Below are positions 25,666-34,754 of a stretch of DNA of 64,000 nt, one piece after another. The notes under the pieces were generated by a model. That model saw only the letters and a program-made list of their open reading frames with translations, was not told the DNA's origin and ran no database searches. This DNA comes from Streptomyces toyocaensis (GTDB taxonomy: Bacteria > Actinomycetota > Actinomycetes > Streptomycetales > Streptomycetaceae): the NCBI RefSeq assembly GCF_000725125.1, contig NZ_JFCB01000018.1, positions 62,001-126,000 on the forward strand, in the 5' to 3' direction. Position 1 is the stretch's first letter, and each line of letters starts with the position of its first letter. The position numbers and the translations under genes were made by a program.

Positions 25666-27474
25666 TCAGTCTGCCAACGGCAGGTAGACCCGGTTGCCGG
25701 AAGCCGCGAACTCCTTCGACTTCTCCAGCATCCCGGCCTCGATCTCCTCCGGCGTGGCGTCCGAGTCGCCGCCGAACTGCTCTGTGATGCTTCTGCTGAT
25801 CTTCATCGAGCAGAACTTCGGGCCGCACATCGAGCAGAAGTGGGCCGTTTTCGCGGGCTCCGCCGGGAGGGTCTCGTCGTGGAACTCGCGTGCCGTGTCC
25901 GGGTCGAGCGCGAGGTTGAACTGGTCCTCCCACCGGAACTCGAAGCGGGCGTCGGACAGCGCGTCGTCCCACTCCTGCGCACCGGGGTGCCCCTTGGCGA
26001 GGTCGGCGGCATGCGCGGCGATCTTGTAGGTGATGACGCCGGTCTTGACGTCGTCGCGGTTGGGCAGGCCCAGGTGCTCCTTGGGCGTGACGTAGCAGAG
26101 CATGGCCGTGCCCCACCACGCGATCATCGCCGCGCCTATGCCCGAGGTGATGTGGTCGTAGGCGGGAGCGACGTCGGTGGTCAGCGGGCCGAGCGTATAG
26201 AACGGGGCCTCATCGCAGATCTCCTGCTGCAGGTCGATGTTCTCCTTGATCTTGTGCATCGGGACGTGTCCCGGGCCTTCGACCATGGTCTGCACGTGGA
26301 AACGCTTCGCGATGGTGTTGAGTTCCCCGAGCGTGCGCAACTCGGCGAACTGCGCCTCGTCGTTGGCGTCCGCGATGGAGCCGGGCCGCAGGCCGTCGCC
26401 GAGCGAGTACGTGACGTCGTACGCGGCGAGGATCTCGCAGAGCTCCTCGAAGTTCTCGTACAGGAACGACTCCTTGTGGTGCGCCAGGCACCACGCGGCC
26501 ATGATCGAGCCGCCGCGCGAGACGATGCCCGTCTTGCGGTGGGCGGTGAGCGGTACGTACGCGAGGCGCACGCCCGCGTGGACCGTCATGTAGTCCACGC
26601 CCTGCTCCGCCTGCTCGATGACCGTGTCCTTGTAGATCTCCCAGGTCAGCTCCTCGGCCCGGCCGTCGACCTTCTCCAGGGCCTGGTAGAGCGGCACGGT
26701 ACCGATGGGGACGGGGGAGTTGCGCAGCACCCACTCGCGGGTGGTGTGGATGTTGCGGCCGGTGGAGAGGTCCATGACCGTGTCGGCGCCCCATCGGGTC
26801 GCCCAGGTCATCTTCTCCACCTCCTCCTCGATGGAGGACGTCACCGCCGAGTTGCCGATGTTGGCGTTGACCTTCACCAGGAACCGCTTACCGATGATCA
26901 TCGGCTCGGTCTCCGGGTGGTTGACGTTGGCGGGCAGCACGGCCCGGCCCGCCGCGATCTCCTCGCGGACCACCTCGGGGGAGACGTTCTCCCGGAGGGC
27001 CACGAACTCCATCTCGGGGGTGATCTCCCCGCGGCGCGCGTACGCCAGCTGCGTGACCGCCTGCCCGGCACGGCCCCGTCGCGGCAGGCGCGGGCGGCCG
27101 GGGAAGACGGCGTCCAGGTTGCGCAGGCCCCCGCGCGGAGCGGTGTGCTTGATTCCGTCGTCCTCGGGACGGACGGGACGGCCCGCGTACTCCTCCGTGT
27201 CTCCGCGAGCGGTGATCCAGTTCTCCCGCAGGGGCGCCAGTCCCCTGCGGACGTCGGTGTCGACGAGTGGATCGGTGTACGGGCCCGATGTGTCGTACAG
27301 GGTGACCGACTGCCCGTTCGTGAGGTGCACCTGACGGACCGGCACCCGCAGGTCGGGGCGGGTGCCCTCGACGTACGCCTTGTGCCAGCCGACGGACTTC
27401 CCGGCCTCTTGGTTCGCCGACGTCTCCGTCGGGTTCTGCGTCGAGGCAGGCGTGCGTGCGTCCTTGTTGGTCAT
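25666..27474 (-). CDS. thiC: Phosphomethylpyrimidine synthase ThiC
   Basis: 602 residues, full family length. It converts aminoimidazole ribotide to hydroxymethylpyrimidine phosphate in thiamine synthesis, using SAM and a 4Fe-4S cluster. The C-terminal cluster motif CSMCGPKFC (CX2CX4C) is intact. Conserved phrases such as EGPGHVPMHKIKENIDLQQE and PFYTLGPLTTDVAPAYDHIT are present. A TPP riboswitch precedes it. The last ~30 codons may have been supplied by an inserted element, because a diverged second copy of this end lies at 22606-22716. Confidence 0.97.
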   Translation of the reverse strand: MTNKDARTPASTQNPTETSANQEAGKSVGWHKAYVEGTRPDLRVPVRQVHLTNGQSVTLYDTSGPYTDPLVDTDVRRGLAPLRENWITARGDTEEYAGRPVRPEDDGIKHTAPRGGLRNLDAVFPGRPRLPRRGRAGQAVTQLAYARRGEITPEMEFVALRENVSPEVVREEIAAGRAVLPANVNHPETEPMIIGKRFLVKVNANIGNSAVTSSIEEEVEKMTWATRWGADTVMDLSTGRNIHTTREWVLRNSPVPIGTVPLYQALEKVDGRAEELTWEIYKDTVIEQAEQGVDYMTVHAGVRLAYVPLTAHRKTGIVSRGGSIMAAWCLAHHKESFLYENFEELCEILAAYDVTYSLGDGLRPGSIADANDEAQFAELRTLGELNTIAKRFHVQTMVEGPGHVPMHKIKENIDLQQEICDEAPFYTLGPLTTDVAPAYDHITSGIGAAMIAWWGTAMLCYVTPKEHLGLPNRDDVKTGVITYKIAAHAADLAKGHPGAQEWDDALSDARFEFRWEDQFNLALDPDTAREFHDETLPAEPAKTAHFCSMCGPKFCSMKISRSITEQFGGDSDATPEEIEAGMLEKSKEFAASGNRVYLPLAD

Positions 27475-27479
27475 GAGAC

Positions 27480-27650
27480 CTACTCCCTACGCCGGCATTA
27501 CCCGGTAACAGGTTCGGCGGTCGACGCAGCGGTTTCCGTCTGCCGGCGTTCCGTGGGAAACATCACTCGCGCTTCGGTGATGTTTCCTGTGAAACGTCGC
27601 TGGGACGGAGGTCAGCGCCCTCTCAGCCCGGTGCTCCGAGCTCCCGCGTG
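27480..27650 (-). ncRNA. TPP riboswitch (thi box) of thiC
   Basis: Read on the reverse strand: the 5' part has CTGAGAGGG then GCTGACC, and the 3' part has GAACCTGTTACCGGGTAATG followed by CCGGCG and AGGGAG, the two conserved halves of the TPP aptamer. It ends 5-10 bases before the thiC start, so control is likely by access to the ribosome site. An extra 11-bp hairpin (27556-27566 with 27577-27587) sits in the variable P3 arm. Confidence 0.93.
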
Positions 27651-27729
27651 TACAAAAGGTGCCTCCACGCTAGCGTCATCTGTGGCGCGGTGAACAGAGG
27701 GCCCCCTTCGTTCTTGCGATGATCGGGCG

Positions 27730-29130
27730 GTGACCCCGACTCAGCCTCCTTCGTTTCCGCCGCCCGAACCTCCGCACGGCACAGGCGCCGCGAGCGGTCA
27801 TGGGCACGGACACAGTCACAGCCACGGCCCGGCGGCTCCCGTCTCCCAGCATCTGCGCAGAGTCATCGCGGCGATCCTCATCCCGTTCGCCGCGGCGGTA
27901 CTGATCGGCCTCGCCGTGCTGTGGCCGGGCGGCGCTCCGGCGCACGAACGCACCGGGGTGGGCTTCGACCGGCAGACACAGCAGGCCACGGTGACCAAGG
28001 TGGTCGAGGTGAGCTGCCAGTCCGTGAACGCCTCCGGAGGCGTCCCGACCGGTGACACCTCCACCGCCGAGGGCTCCTCCGCCCAGCAGCAGGCGGACGG
28101 CACCTGCAAGAAGGCGACGATCAGGGTCGACACCGGCGACGACAAGGGCCGTACGTTCGAGGAGATCGTGCAGCCGGACCAGTCACGGCAGCTGAGCGAG
28201 GGTCAGGAGGTCGTGGTCGCCTACGAGCCGTCCGCACCCGAGGACCTGCAGTACTCGGTCACCGACGTGAACCGGCGCTTCCCCCTCGCACTGCTCGCCG
28301 GCATCTTCGCACTCGCGGTCGTGGCGGTGGGGCGGCTGCGCGGCGTCATGGCGCTGGTGGCCCTGACGATCAGCTTCCTGGTGCTGAACTTCTTCATCCT
28401 CCCGGCCATCCTGCAAGGGTCGAACCCGCTGGTGGTGGCGGTGGTCGGGGCGAGCGCGATCATGCTGGTCGCCCTGTATCTGTGTCACGGGCTGTCGGCC
28501 CGCACCTCAGTCGCGGTGCTCGGCACCCTCGTCTCGTTGCTGCTGATCGGCATCCTGGGATCGGTGTTCATCGGCTGGGCCGCACTCACCGGCAACACCG
28601 ATGACAACACCGGTCTCATCCACGGGCTGTATCCCGAGATCGACATGAGCGGCCTGCTGCTGGCCGGCGTCATCATCGGTTCGCTCGGTGTGCTCGACGA
28701 CGTGACGGTGACGCAGACGTCCGCGGTCTGGGAACTGCACGAGGCCAATCCGTCGATGGGGCGGGGCGGACTGTACCGCGCGGGCCTGCGGATCGGCCGT
28801 GACCACATCGCGTCCGTGGTCAACACGCTGGTCCTCGCCTATGCGGGCGCCGCGCTGCCGCTGATGCTGCTGTTCTCCATCGCGCAGAGCGGCGTGGGGA
28901 CGGTCGCCAACAGCGAGCTGGTCGCACAGGAGATCGTGCGCACCCTGATCGGCTCGATCGGTCTGGTGGCCTCGGTGCCGGTCACCACGGCCCTGGCCGC
29001 ACTGGTCGTCTCGGCGGACCGTCCGGCCGCACGGACGCCGGGACAGTCGCGGGAACAAGCGCGCCCGCAGGTGCCGGACGCCCGGTCGGCCCCGGGACGC
29101 GGCGGGAGAGGCAGGCGCCGCAAGCGCTGA
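27730..29130 (+). CDS. YibE/F-like multipass membrane protein
   Basis: 466 residues. A His-rich N-terminus (GHGHGHSHSHG, about residues 22-34) precedes a first membrane helix, an extracytoplasmic region and about seven more helices. The text GLYPEIDMSGLLLAGVIIGS and LGVLDDVTVTQTSAVWEL is typical of the YibE/F family, whose function is unknown. The His run could bind metal, which is inference. GTG start. It diverges from thiC. Confidence 0.85.
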   Translation: MTPTQPPSFPPPEPPHGTGAASGHGHGHSHSHGPAAPVSQHLRRVIAAILIPFAAAVLIGLAVLWPGGAPAHERTGVGFDRQTQQATVTKVVEVSCQSVNASGGVPTGDTSTAEGSSAQQQADGTCKKATIRVDTGDDKGRTFEEIVQPDQSRQLSEGQEVVVAYEPSAPEDLQYSVTDVNRRFPLALLAGIFALAVVAVGRLRGVMALVALTISFLVLNFFILPAILQGSNPLVVAVVGASAIMLVALYLCHGLSARTSVAVLGTLVSLLLIGILGSVFIGWAALTGNTDDNTGLIHGLYPEIDMSGLLLAGVIIGSLGVLDDVTVTQTSAVWELHEANPSMGRGGLYRAGLRIGRDHIASVVNTLVLAYAGAALPLMLLFSIAQSGVGTVANSELVAQEIVRTLIGSIGLVASVPVTTALAALVVSADRPAARTPGQSREQARPQVPDARSAPGRGGRGRRRKR

Positions 29131-29192
29131 CGGACCCTGGCGGGGCGGACCGCGCCGGGGCGGACCGCCACCGGCCCGCCCGGCCTCCGCCT

Positions 29193-29597
29193 TCAGCCGG
29201 CGCCCTGCTCCGCGAGGATCCGGTCCAGTGCGTCGTCGAGGTGGGCGTCGAAGTCGGCGAGCGCACCCTCCTGGCCCAGCGGCACCAGCTTGTCGGTGCG
29301 GTCGAGGAAGGCCACGAGCGGGGCGGTCGACGAACGGAAGAGCGCCTGGTCGTTCCCGACCTGGAGCCGGATCAGCACCTCGCCCAGCAGGTCCGCGTCG
29401 ACCGGCGAGACGCGCACGTCCCCCTCGCCGCACGGCCGGCCGACACCGTCGACCAGCAGCTCCCGGCCGAACGCCCAGGTCACAGGAGCGTCCCCGGGCA
29501 AGTGGAAGGTCAGGCGCACGGCGTAGGGATCACAGGTGTCGTAGCGCAGCTCCACCGGGATACGGAAGGACAGCTCCTCCGACACGAGAAAGCTCAT
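29193..29597 (-). CDS. ssgA: Sporulation and cell division regulator SsgA
   Basis: 134 residues. MSFLVSEELSFRIPVELRYD and GDAPVTWAFGRELLVDGVG are near-identical to SsgA from S. coelicolor as I recall it. SsgA-like proteins are confined to morphologically complex actinomycetes; SsgA helps choose sites for sporulation septa and activates cell-wall remodelling. The second of two adjacent ATGs was taken as start because the GAGG site is better spaced. It lies after ssgR, its known activator, in the same orientation with a 128-base gap for its own promoter. Confidence 0.95.
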   Translation of the reverse strand: MSFLVSEELSFRIPVELRYDTCDPYAVRLTFHLPGDAPVTWAFGRELLVDGVGRPCGEGDVRVSPVDADLLGEVLIRLQVGNDQALFRSSTAPLVAFLDRTDKLVPLGQEGALADFDAHLDDALDRILAEQGAG

Positions 29598-29725
29598 CAT
29601 GACCTCTGCCTGTACGGATTCGCGCATCGCCTACCCCGTCATTGGCCGCGGACTGGCCGGGCACGGACTCTGACACCACATGGAATCTTGCTGAACGTGC
29701 ACAGCAGATCACAAGGAGTGAGTTT

Positions 29726-30556
29726 TCAGATACTGATAGACAGCGCGAGCGACCCCAGCAGGCGTCCCAGCTCGGCCTGCAGATGCCGGGCGGCGGGGAT
29801 CAGCCGGTCGGCCTGATGTGCGGGCAGGGAGACGGCCATCGAGGCCGCCGTGGTGCCGACGGTGATCGGGATCGCCGCGCACACCGCCCCCAGGGCGTAT
29901 TCCTGGCGCTCCGTCACCAGCTCCATGCGCCGGGTCCGGTCCAGGCGTCGGAGCAGGCTGTGATCGTCGCGCACGGTGTACGGCGTGACGGGGCGCACGG
30001 GGTAGCGGTCCAGGTGGTCGCGGCGTGCCTCCTCGTCGAGCTGGGAGAGCAGACACTGCCCGAGGGCGTGGGCGTGGCCGGTCTCCCGGAAGTCGGCCCA
30101 TTCCTCGACCGCGGGGTTGCCCGGCGTGTCGGAGACGCAGACGATGTCGATCTCACCGTCGCGGTAGACCGCGTAGTACACGGGGGCACCGATCGCGTCC
30201 CGCCAGCGGGCGAGAGTGTCGACGACCTTGCTGCGACGTTTCTGCTGTGCTCCGCTGCTGCTCAGCCGTTCAGCGGCCTCCCCCAGGAAGAACAGCCCCT
30301 TGTCCCGGCGCAGATAACCCTCGTGCACCAGGGTGCGCAGCAGGTGGTAGGTGGTGGGGAGGGCCAGCCCGGTCTCGCGGGCCAGTTGCTTGGCGGGTGC
30401 CCCGTACGCGTGGCCGGCGACGGTCTCCAGCAGGCGCATGGCCCGCTGGACGGATCCGATGAGGGTCGCACCGGGCGCCGGTGCGGGGCACGCCGGGGAG
30501 CGGGGCTGTGAGGGGACCGCGGGCAGATGCGCGGAGGCGGTGCCAGTCGTGGCCAA
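29726..30556 (-). CDS. ssgR: IclR family regulator SsgR, activator of ssgA
   Basis: 276 residues. An N-terminal winged HTH (AKQLARETGLALPTTYHLLR, about residues 56-75) and a C-terminal IclR effector domain (YYAVYRDGEIDIVCVSD; GAVCAAIPITVG) are seen. In S. coelicolor the gene directly upstream of ssgA encodes SsgR, which is required for ssgA transcription. The Pro/Ala-rich first 30 residues could be shortened by a later start. Confidence 0.92.
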   Translation of the reverse strand: MATTGTASAHLPAVPSQPRSPACPAPAPGATLIGSVQRAMRLLETVAGHAYGAPAKQLARETGLALPTTYHLLRTLVHEGYLRRDKGLFFLGEAAERLSSSGAQQKRRSKVVDTLARWRDAIGAPVYYAVYRDGEIDIVCVSDTPGNPAVEEWADFRETGHAHALGQCLLSQLDEEARRDHLDRYPVRPVTPYTVRDDHSLLRRLDRTRRMELVTERQEYALGAVCAAIPITVGTTAASMAVSLPAHQADRLIPAARHLQAELGRLLGSLALSISI

Positions 30557-30749
30557 GGGTCACTCCCGAAACGCGAGGGGGCAGCCCGTGCGGGGAACAC
30601 GGGTGGGGGTCGCCGCTCGCGGGGATCGTCCCCGCGTCGAGTTTCGGACTCTAACGGGCCCTCACCGCACGCAGACGGCCCGCCGGAGAAACTTCCCCCG
30701 CCCGAGGGAACCGGCGATTCCTGTTACCGCCTCACCGGTCCCCCTCGTC

Positions 30750-30962
30750 TCACCAGTCGCCGCGCGACGAGGAACTCGAGGTGAACTTGCGTACGACGTA
30801 GATCAGGCCGCCGACCAGCGCCACGAACACCAGCAGCTTGAAGAGCAGTCCGATCACGAAGCCGACCACGCTCGCAATCAGCCCGCCGAACACCACCAGA
30901 GCGATGACCGGCACCGCGATCCACTTCACCCACCACGGCAGTCCCGTGAAGATCTCTCGCAT
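30750..30962 (-). CDS. Small membrane protein, DUF5326 type
   Basis: 70 residues with two hydrophobic helices (WVKWIAVPVIALVVFGGLIA and LLFKLLVFVALVGGLIYVV) and a Ser-rich tail. It resembles the DUF5326 family of actinomycete small membrane proteins. No function is known. Confidence 0.8.
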   Translation of the reverse strand: MREIFTGLPWWVKWIAVPVIALVVFGGLIASVVGFVIGLLFKLLVFVALVGGLIYVVRKFTSSSSSRGDW

Positions 30963-31112
30963 CGCCCTTGTCCTTACCTCTCCGCCCGTCGCGTGCCGGG
31001 TCGCGTCAGATGATGTCCTGCACCCGATGCTAGGGCGGCGGATGGCCCGGCGGGGGCGACGGACCCCTTGTCCTCCCCTGACCGATCCCCTAGGGAACCC
31101 CGAGTTCCCGGC

Positions 31113-31430
31113 TCAGCTCTCGGGCGGAGAGAACACCACCAGAACCCGCAGGTCCTCGCTGATGTGGTGGAACTTGTGGGCCACTCCGGCCGGTACGTAC
31201 ACGACGCTGCCGCGCGCCACCTGTGTGGTCTCCATGCCCACCGTGATCGACGCACGGCCGCTGACGACGAAGTACACCTCGTCCTGCTGGTGCGGCTGCT
31301 GCGGGTCCTGAGCGCCCGCGTCCAGGGCGTAGAGGCCGACCGACATGTTCCGCTCCCGCAGGAACTGCAGGTAGGCCCCGTCGTTGGCGGCCCGCTCCGC
31401 CTCCAGTTCGTCCAGCCGGAATGCCTTCAT
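31113..31430 (-). CDS. Cupin domain protein
   Basis: 105 residues forming a single cupin barrel. Motif 1 reads PHQQDEVYFVVSGRASI, with one His missing from the standard HxH pair; motif 2 reads PAGVAHKFHHI. It could bind a metal or small ligand. The ATG at 31430 (MKAFRLDE) matches the conserved start; an upstream GTG at 31454 is an alternative. It diverges from the holin-like gene. Confidence 0.85.
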   Translation of the reverse strand: MKAFRLDELEAERAANDGAYLQFLRERNMSVGLYALDAGAQDPQQPHQQDEVYFVVSGRASITVGMETTQVARGSVVYVPAGVAHKFHHISEDLRVLVVFSPPES

Positions 31431-31490
31431 CTCCTGGTCCCGCCCCTGCCTCACTGCTCAAGCCCGATCGTGTCTGCCACGATCAGACAC

Positions 31491-31877
31491 ATGATGAATT
31501 TCCTAGTCAAGACGATCGCCAACGCGGGCGCCCTCGCGGTCGCGGTGTGGCTGCTCGACAAGATCACCCTGACCGGTGACAGCACGGGCAAGGAGATCGG
31601 CACCCTGCTCCTGGTCGCCCTGCTCTTCGGCCTGGTGAACGTCCTGGTCAAGCCGGTCGTGCAGCTCCTCAGCCTTCCCCTGCTCATTCTGACGCTCGGA
31701 CTGTTCACCCTGGTGGTGAACGCGCTGATGCTGCTGCTCACCTCCTGGCTCGCCGACCAGCTCGACCTGAGCTTCCATGTGGAGGGCTTCTGGACGGCCA
31801 TACTCGGCGGTCTGATCATCTCTGTCGTCTCCTGGGCGCTCAACGTCGTCCTGCCCGACGGGGACCGGGCGCGATGA
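31491..31877 (+). CDS. Phage holin family / four-helix membrane protein
   Basis: 128 residues with four hydrophobic segments, for example LVKTIANAGALAVAVWLLDK and LLVALLFGLVNVLVKPVV. This is the common bacterial 'phage holin family 4' (YvlD-like) membrane protein, not phage lysis machinery. Its stop overlaps the ptpA start (ATGA), so the two are coupled. Confidence 0.88.
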   Translation: MMNFLVKTIANAGALAVAVWLLDKITLTGDSTGKEIGTLLLVALLFGLVNVLVKPVVQLLSLPLLILTLGLFTLVVNALMLLLTSWLADQLDLSFHVEGFWTAILGGLIISVVSWALNVVLPDGDRAR

Positions 31878-32365
31878 CCTACCGCGTCTGCTTCGTCTGC
31901 ACCGGCAACATCTGCCGCTCCCCGATGGCCGAGTCGGTCTTCCGCGCGCGGGTGGCCGGGGCGGGGCTCGACGACCGGGTCGAGGTGGACAGCGCCGGTA
32001 CGGGCGGCTGGCACGAGGGCGAGGGCGCCGACCCGCGCACGGTGACCGTGCTGCGGGAGCACGGCTACGACGCCGGGCACACCGCCCGGCAGTTCGACCC
32101 GTCCTGGTTCGGGCACCTCGACCTCGTCCTCGCACTCGATGCCGGTCACCTCCGGGCACTGCGGCGACTCGCCCCGACGGAGGAGGACGCCGGCAAGATC
32201 CGTCTGCTGCGTTCGTACGACCCCGCCGCCGACGACGACCTCGACGTGCCGGACCCCTACTACGGGGGCGCGGAAGACTTCGACGCGTGTCTTGAGATGG
32301 TGGAGGCGGCGAGCGAAGGGCTGCTCGCCGCCGTTCGCGCGCACGTGGAAGGACAGGCTGCATGA
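31874..32365 (+). CDS. ptpA: Low-molecular-weight protein tyrosine phosphatase PtpA
   Basis: 163 residues. The phosphate loop CTGNICRS (C-X5-R) lies near residue 9, and the general acid Asp is in DVPDPYYGG near residue 125, so the active site is complete. In Streptomyces PtpA dephosphorylates phosphotyrosine proteins and influences antibiotic production. It overlaps both neighbours by four bases (ATGA), making a three-gene unit with the holin-like gene and the lyase. Confidence 0.94.
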   Translation: MTYRVCFVCTGNICRSPMAESVFRARVAGAGLDDRVEVDSAGTGGWHEGEGADPRTVTVLREHGYDAGHTARQFDPSWFGHLDLVLALDAGHLRALRRLAPTEEDAGKIRLLRSYDPAADDDLDVPDPYYGGAEDFDACLEMVEAASEGLLAAVRAHVEGQAA

Positions 32366-33531
32366 ACTATTCGACGACGGGTGCGGACCACGGCCCGGAG
32401 CTCCCCGCCCGGGCGGGTGACGGCACCCGCGCGGTACGGGCCGGTCTGCCCGAGCCGGTCAAGCACGAGCCGACCCTGCCCGGCCCCGTGTTCGCCGCCC
32501 ACTTCCACCTGCCCGGCGCTCCCACCGGCCCGTACACCTACGGCCGGGACGAGAACCCGACCTGGACGCTGCTGGAACGGGCCATCGGCGAGCTGGAGGC
32601 GCCCGGGCGCGACGATGCCGAGACCCTGGTCTTCGCCTCGGGCATGGCCGCCATCTCCTCGGTGCTCTTCTCCCAGCTCCGCGCCGGGGACGCGGTCGTC
32701 CTGCCGAACGACGGTTACCAGGCGCTGCCCCTGGTGCGCTCCCAGCTCGAGACGTACGGCATCGAGGTGCGCACCGCCCCGACCGGTGGCGACGCCCAGC
32801 TCGACGTCCTCGACGGGGCGAGGCTGCTGTGGATCGAGACCCCCTCGAACCCGGGACTGGACGTGTGCGACGTGCGCCGGCTCGCCGAGGCGGCACACGC
32901 CCAGGGCGCCCTGGTCGCCGTCGACAACACCCTCGCGACGCCGCTCGGCCAGCGCCCGCTGGAACTCGGCGCCGACTTCGCGGTGGCCAGCGGCACCAAG
33001 CAGCTCACCGGGCACGGCGACGTGCTCCTCGGCTACGTCACCGGCCGCGACGCGGCGGCCATGGCCGCCGTCCGACGCTGGCGCAAGATCGTCGGTGCGA
33101 TTCCCGGTCCCATGGAGGCCTGGCTCGCGCATCGCTCGATCGCCACGCTCCAGCTGCGCGTCGAGCGCCAGAACGCCACCGCGCTGGCGCTCGCCCTGGC
33201 GCTGCGGGAACGGCCGGAGGTGACGGGGCTGCGTTATCCGGGGCTGCCCGACGATCCCTCCCACACGATCGCCTCGCAGCAGATGCGGCGCTACGGGTGC
33301 GTGGTCTCCTTCACGCTGCCCACGCGCGCGCGTGCGGACCGTTTCCTCGACGCGCTGCGGCTCGTGGACGACGCGACGAGCTTCGGCGGCGTTCGGTCCA
33401 CGGCGGAGCGGCGCGGGCGCTGGGGCGGGGACGCGGTGCCCGAGGGCTTCATCCGCTTCTCGGTGGGCGCCGAGGACCCGGAGGACCTGATGGCGGACGT
33501 GCTGCGCGCCCTGGCCGAGTCCGCCGCCTGA
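32362..33531 (+). CDS. Cystathionine gamma-lyase / Cys-Met metabolism PLP enzyme
   Basis: 389 residues, trans-sulfuration family. YTYGRDENPTW (the phosphate-binding Tyr-x-Arg), LLWIETPSNPGLDV, and the PLP Lys in SGTKQLTGHGD are present. It probably splits cystathionine to cysteine or acts on related substrates. The start overlaps the ptpA stop. Confidence 0.88.
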   Translation: MNYSTTGADHGPELPARAGDGTRAVRAGLPEPVKHEPTLPGPVFAAHFHLPGAPTGPYTYGRDENPTWTLLERAIGELEAPGRDDAETLVFASGMAAISSVLFSQLRAGDAVVLPNDGYQALPLVRSQLETYGIEVRTAPTGGDAQLDVLDGARLLWIETPSNPGLDVCDVRRLAEAAHAQGALVAVDNTLATPLGQRPLELGADFAVASGTKQLTGHGDVLLGYVTGRDAAAMAAVRRWRKIVGAIPGPMEAWLAHRSIATLQLRVERQNATALALALALRERPEVTGLRYPGLPDDPSHTIASQQMRRYGCVVSFTLPTRARADRFLDALRLVDDATSFGGVRSTAERRGRWGGDAVPEGFIRFSVGAEDPEDLMADVLRALAESAA

Positions 33532-33580
33532 CCAGCCGCCGCGGACGGGAACGGACGCCGTGCGTCCGGCGCACCGCGGC

Positions 33581-33619
33581 GGACGGTCCGAGCCTCCCCC
33601 CTCGTGGCTCGGACCGTCC
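33581..33619 (+). terminator. Terminator of the ptpA-lyase unit
   Basis: Perfect 14-bp stem (GGACGGTCCGAGCC with its complement) separated by an 11-base loop, 50 bases after the lyase stop. Confidence 0.8.
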
Positions 33620-33763
33620 TCGGTTCCGTGCACGAAGAACCGCACGACCAAGGCTAGTTGACTCGGTGTCAGTGTCCAATCACCCTAGCGACAGCGACCT
33701 ATCGACTTATTTATAGCTGGCCGCAACCGGCCTGCAGCGGGGGCCGACAAGGGAGGGCGTGCC

Positions 33764-34669
33764 GTGGATCTGGCCTTGCTGCGGACCTTCGTGACCGTGC
33801 ACCGGGCCGGTTCCTTCACCCGTGCCGCCGCCCTGCTCGGACTTTCCCAGCCGGCCGTCACCTCTCAGATACGAGCGCTCGAACGGCAGGTGGGGCGGCC
33901 CCTGTTCCTGCGTCAGGCGCGCGGTGTGACACCGACGACCATCGGGGACGAGCTCGCCCACAAGGCAGCACCGCATCTCGACGCCCTGGTGGAGATAGCC
34001 GAGTCCGGGCTGGAGGAGGATTCCTCCTTACGGACGCTGCATCTGGCGGGACCCCCGGAATTCACCGCCGAGCGGGCGCTGCCCGCGCTCACCGAGCTGA
34101 CCGGTGAGGACGGCCATGGCTTCGCCCTGCGAGCCTCCTTCGCCAGCGACGAGGAAACCTTGGAAGGGCTCGCCGCCGGACACCACGATCTGGCCATCAG
34201 CACGGCCCGGCCACGCGGGGCCCTGCTCTCGGCGACCGCGCTCTGCGACGAGGAGCATGTGCTGATCGCCGCCCCGCACTGGGCCGGGCGGATCGGCTCC
34301 GGCACGGTCCGCCGGGACGGTCCGTCCGCCCTGGAGCAGATCCCCGTGGTCGAGGTGCACGAGTCGCTGCCGTTCGTCGCCCGTTACTGGGCGTCCGTCT
34401 TCGATTCCCGGCCGGTCGCCCCGGCCACCGTCGTCGTCCCGGATCTACGCGCGGTGCTGGCCTGCGCCGGCGCGGGGGCGGGGCTCGCGGTGCTGCCACG
34501 CTACCTGTGCGCGGGTGCACTGGAGCGGGGTGAGGTGACGGCCCTCCACGAACCGGCGGTGCCCCCGCTGCGTACGTACTTCCTGGTGGTGCGGACCGGC
34601 ACGCTGGCGATGCCGCACATCGCGCGGGCCCACGACTGGCTGGAGCAGGCCGCCACCGACTGGTGCTGA
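33764..34669 (+). CDS. LysR family transcriptional regulator
   Basis: 301 residues. The N-terminal HTH (GSFTRAAALLGLSQPAVTSQ) and a C-terminal substrate-binding region define it. GTG start preceded by AGGGCG. The 144 bases between the terminator and the start contain TTGACT about 105 bases before the gene, a candidate -35 box. The target is not evident: both neighbours point the same way. Confidence 0.9.
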   Translation: MDLALLRTFVTVHRAGSFTRAAALLGLSQPAVTSQIRALERQVGRPLFLRQARGVTPTTIGDELAHKAAPHLDALVEIAESGLEEDSSLRTLHLAGPPEFTAERALPALTELTGEDGHGFALRASFASDEETLEGLAAGHHDLAISTARPRGALLSATALCDEEHVLIAAPHWAGRIGSGTVRRDGPSALEQIPVVEVHESLPFVARYWASVFDSRPVAPATVVVPDLRAVLACAGAGAGLAVLPRYLCAGALERGEVTALHEPAVPPLRTYFLVVRTGTLAMPHIARAHDWLEQAATDWC

Positions 34670-34719
34670 CCGGCCGGGGCGGGTGTCATCGCGGGAGACC
34701 GGCCGGTGGACCGCACGAT

Positions 34720-34733
34720 GTTTCACGTGGAAC
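34720..34733. other. parS site (one mismatch)
   Basis: GTTTCACGTGGAAC, one base from the perfect parS palindrome, between the LysR and NUDIX genes. Confidence 0.8.
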
Positions 34734-34754
34734 CAGCCGGGCCACATTTCCTCC

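Noticed and set aside
22606..25666. A simple tandem duplication of thiC
   Set aside because: Only the 3' end is duplicated, and the spacer holds unrelated genes; insertion explains it better.
27541..27600. Possible parS near thiC (GTGAAAC-like text)
   Set aside because: TTTCCTGTGAAAC lacks the CACGTG core; it belongs to the riboswitch hairpin.
31491..31877. Prophage lysis gene (holin)
   Set aside because: The 'holin family 4' name refers to a common chromosomal membrane protein; no phage genes are nearby.
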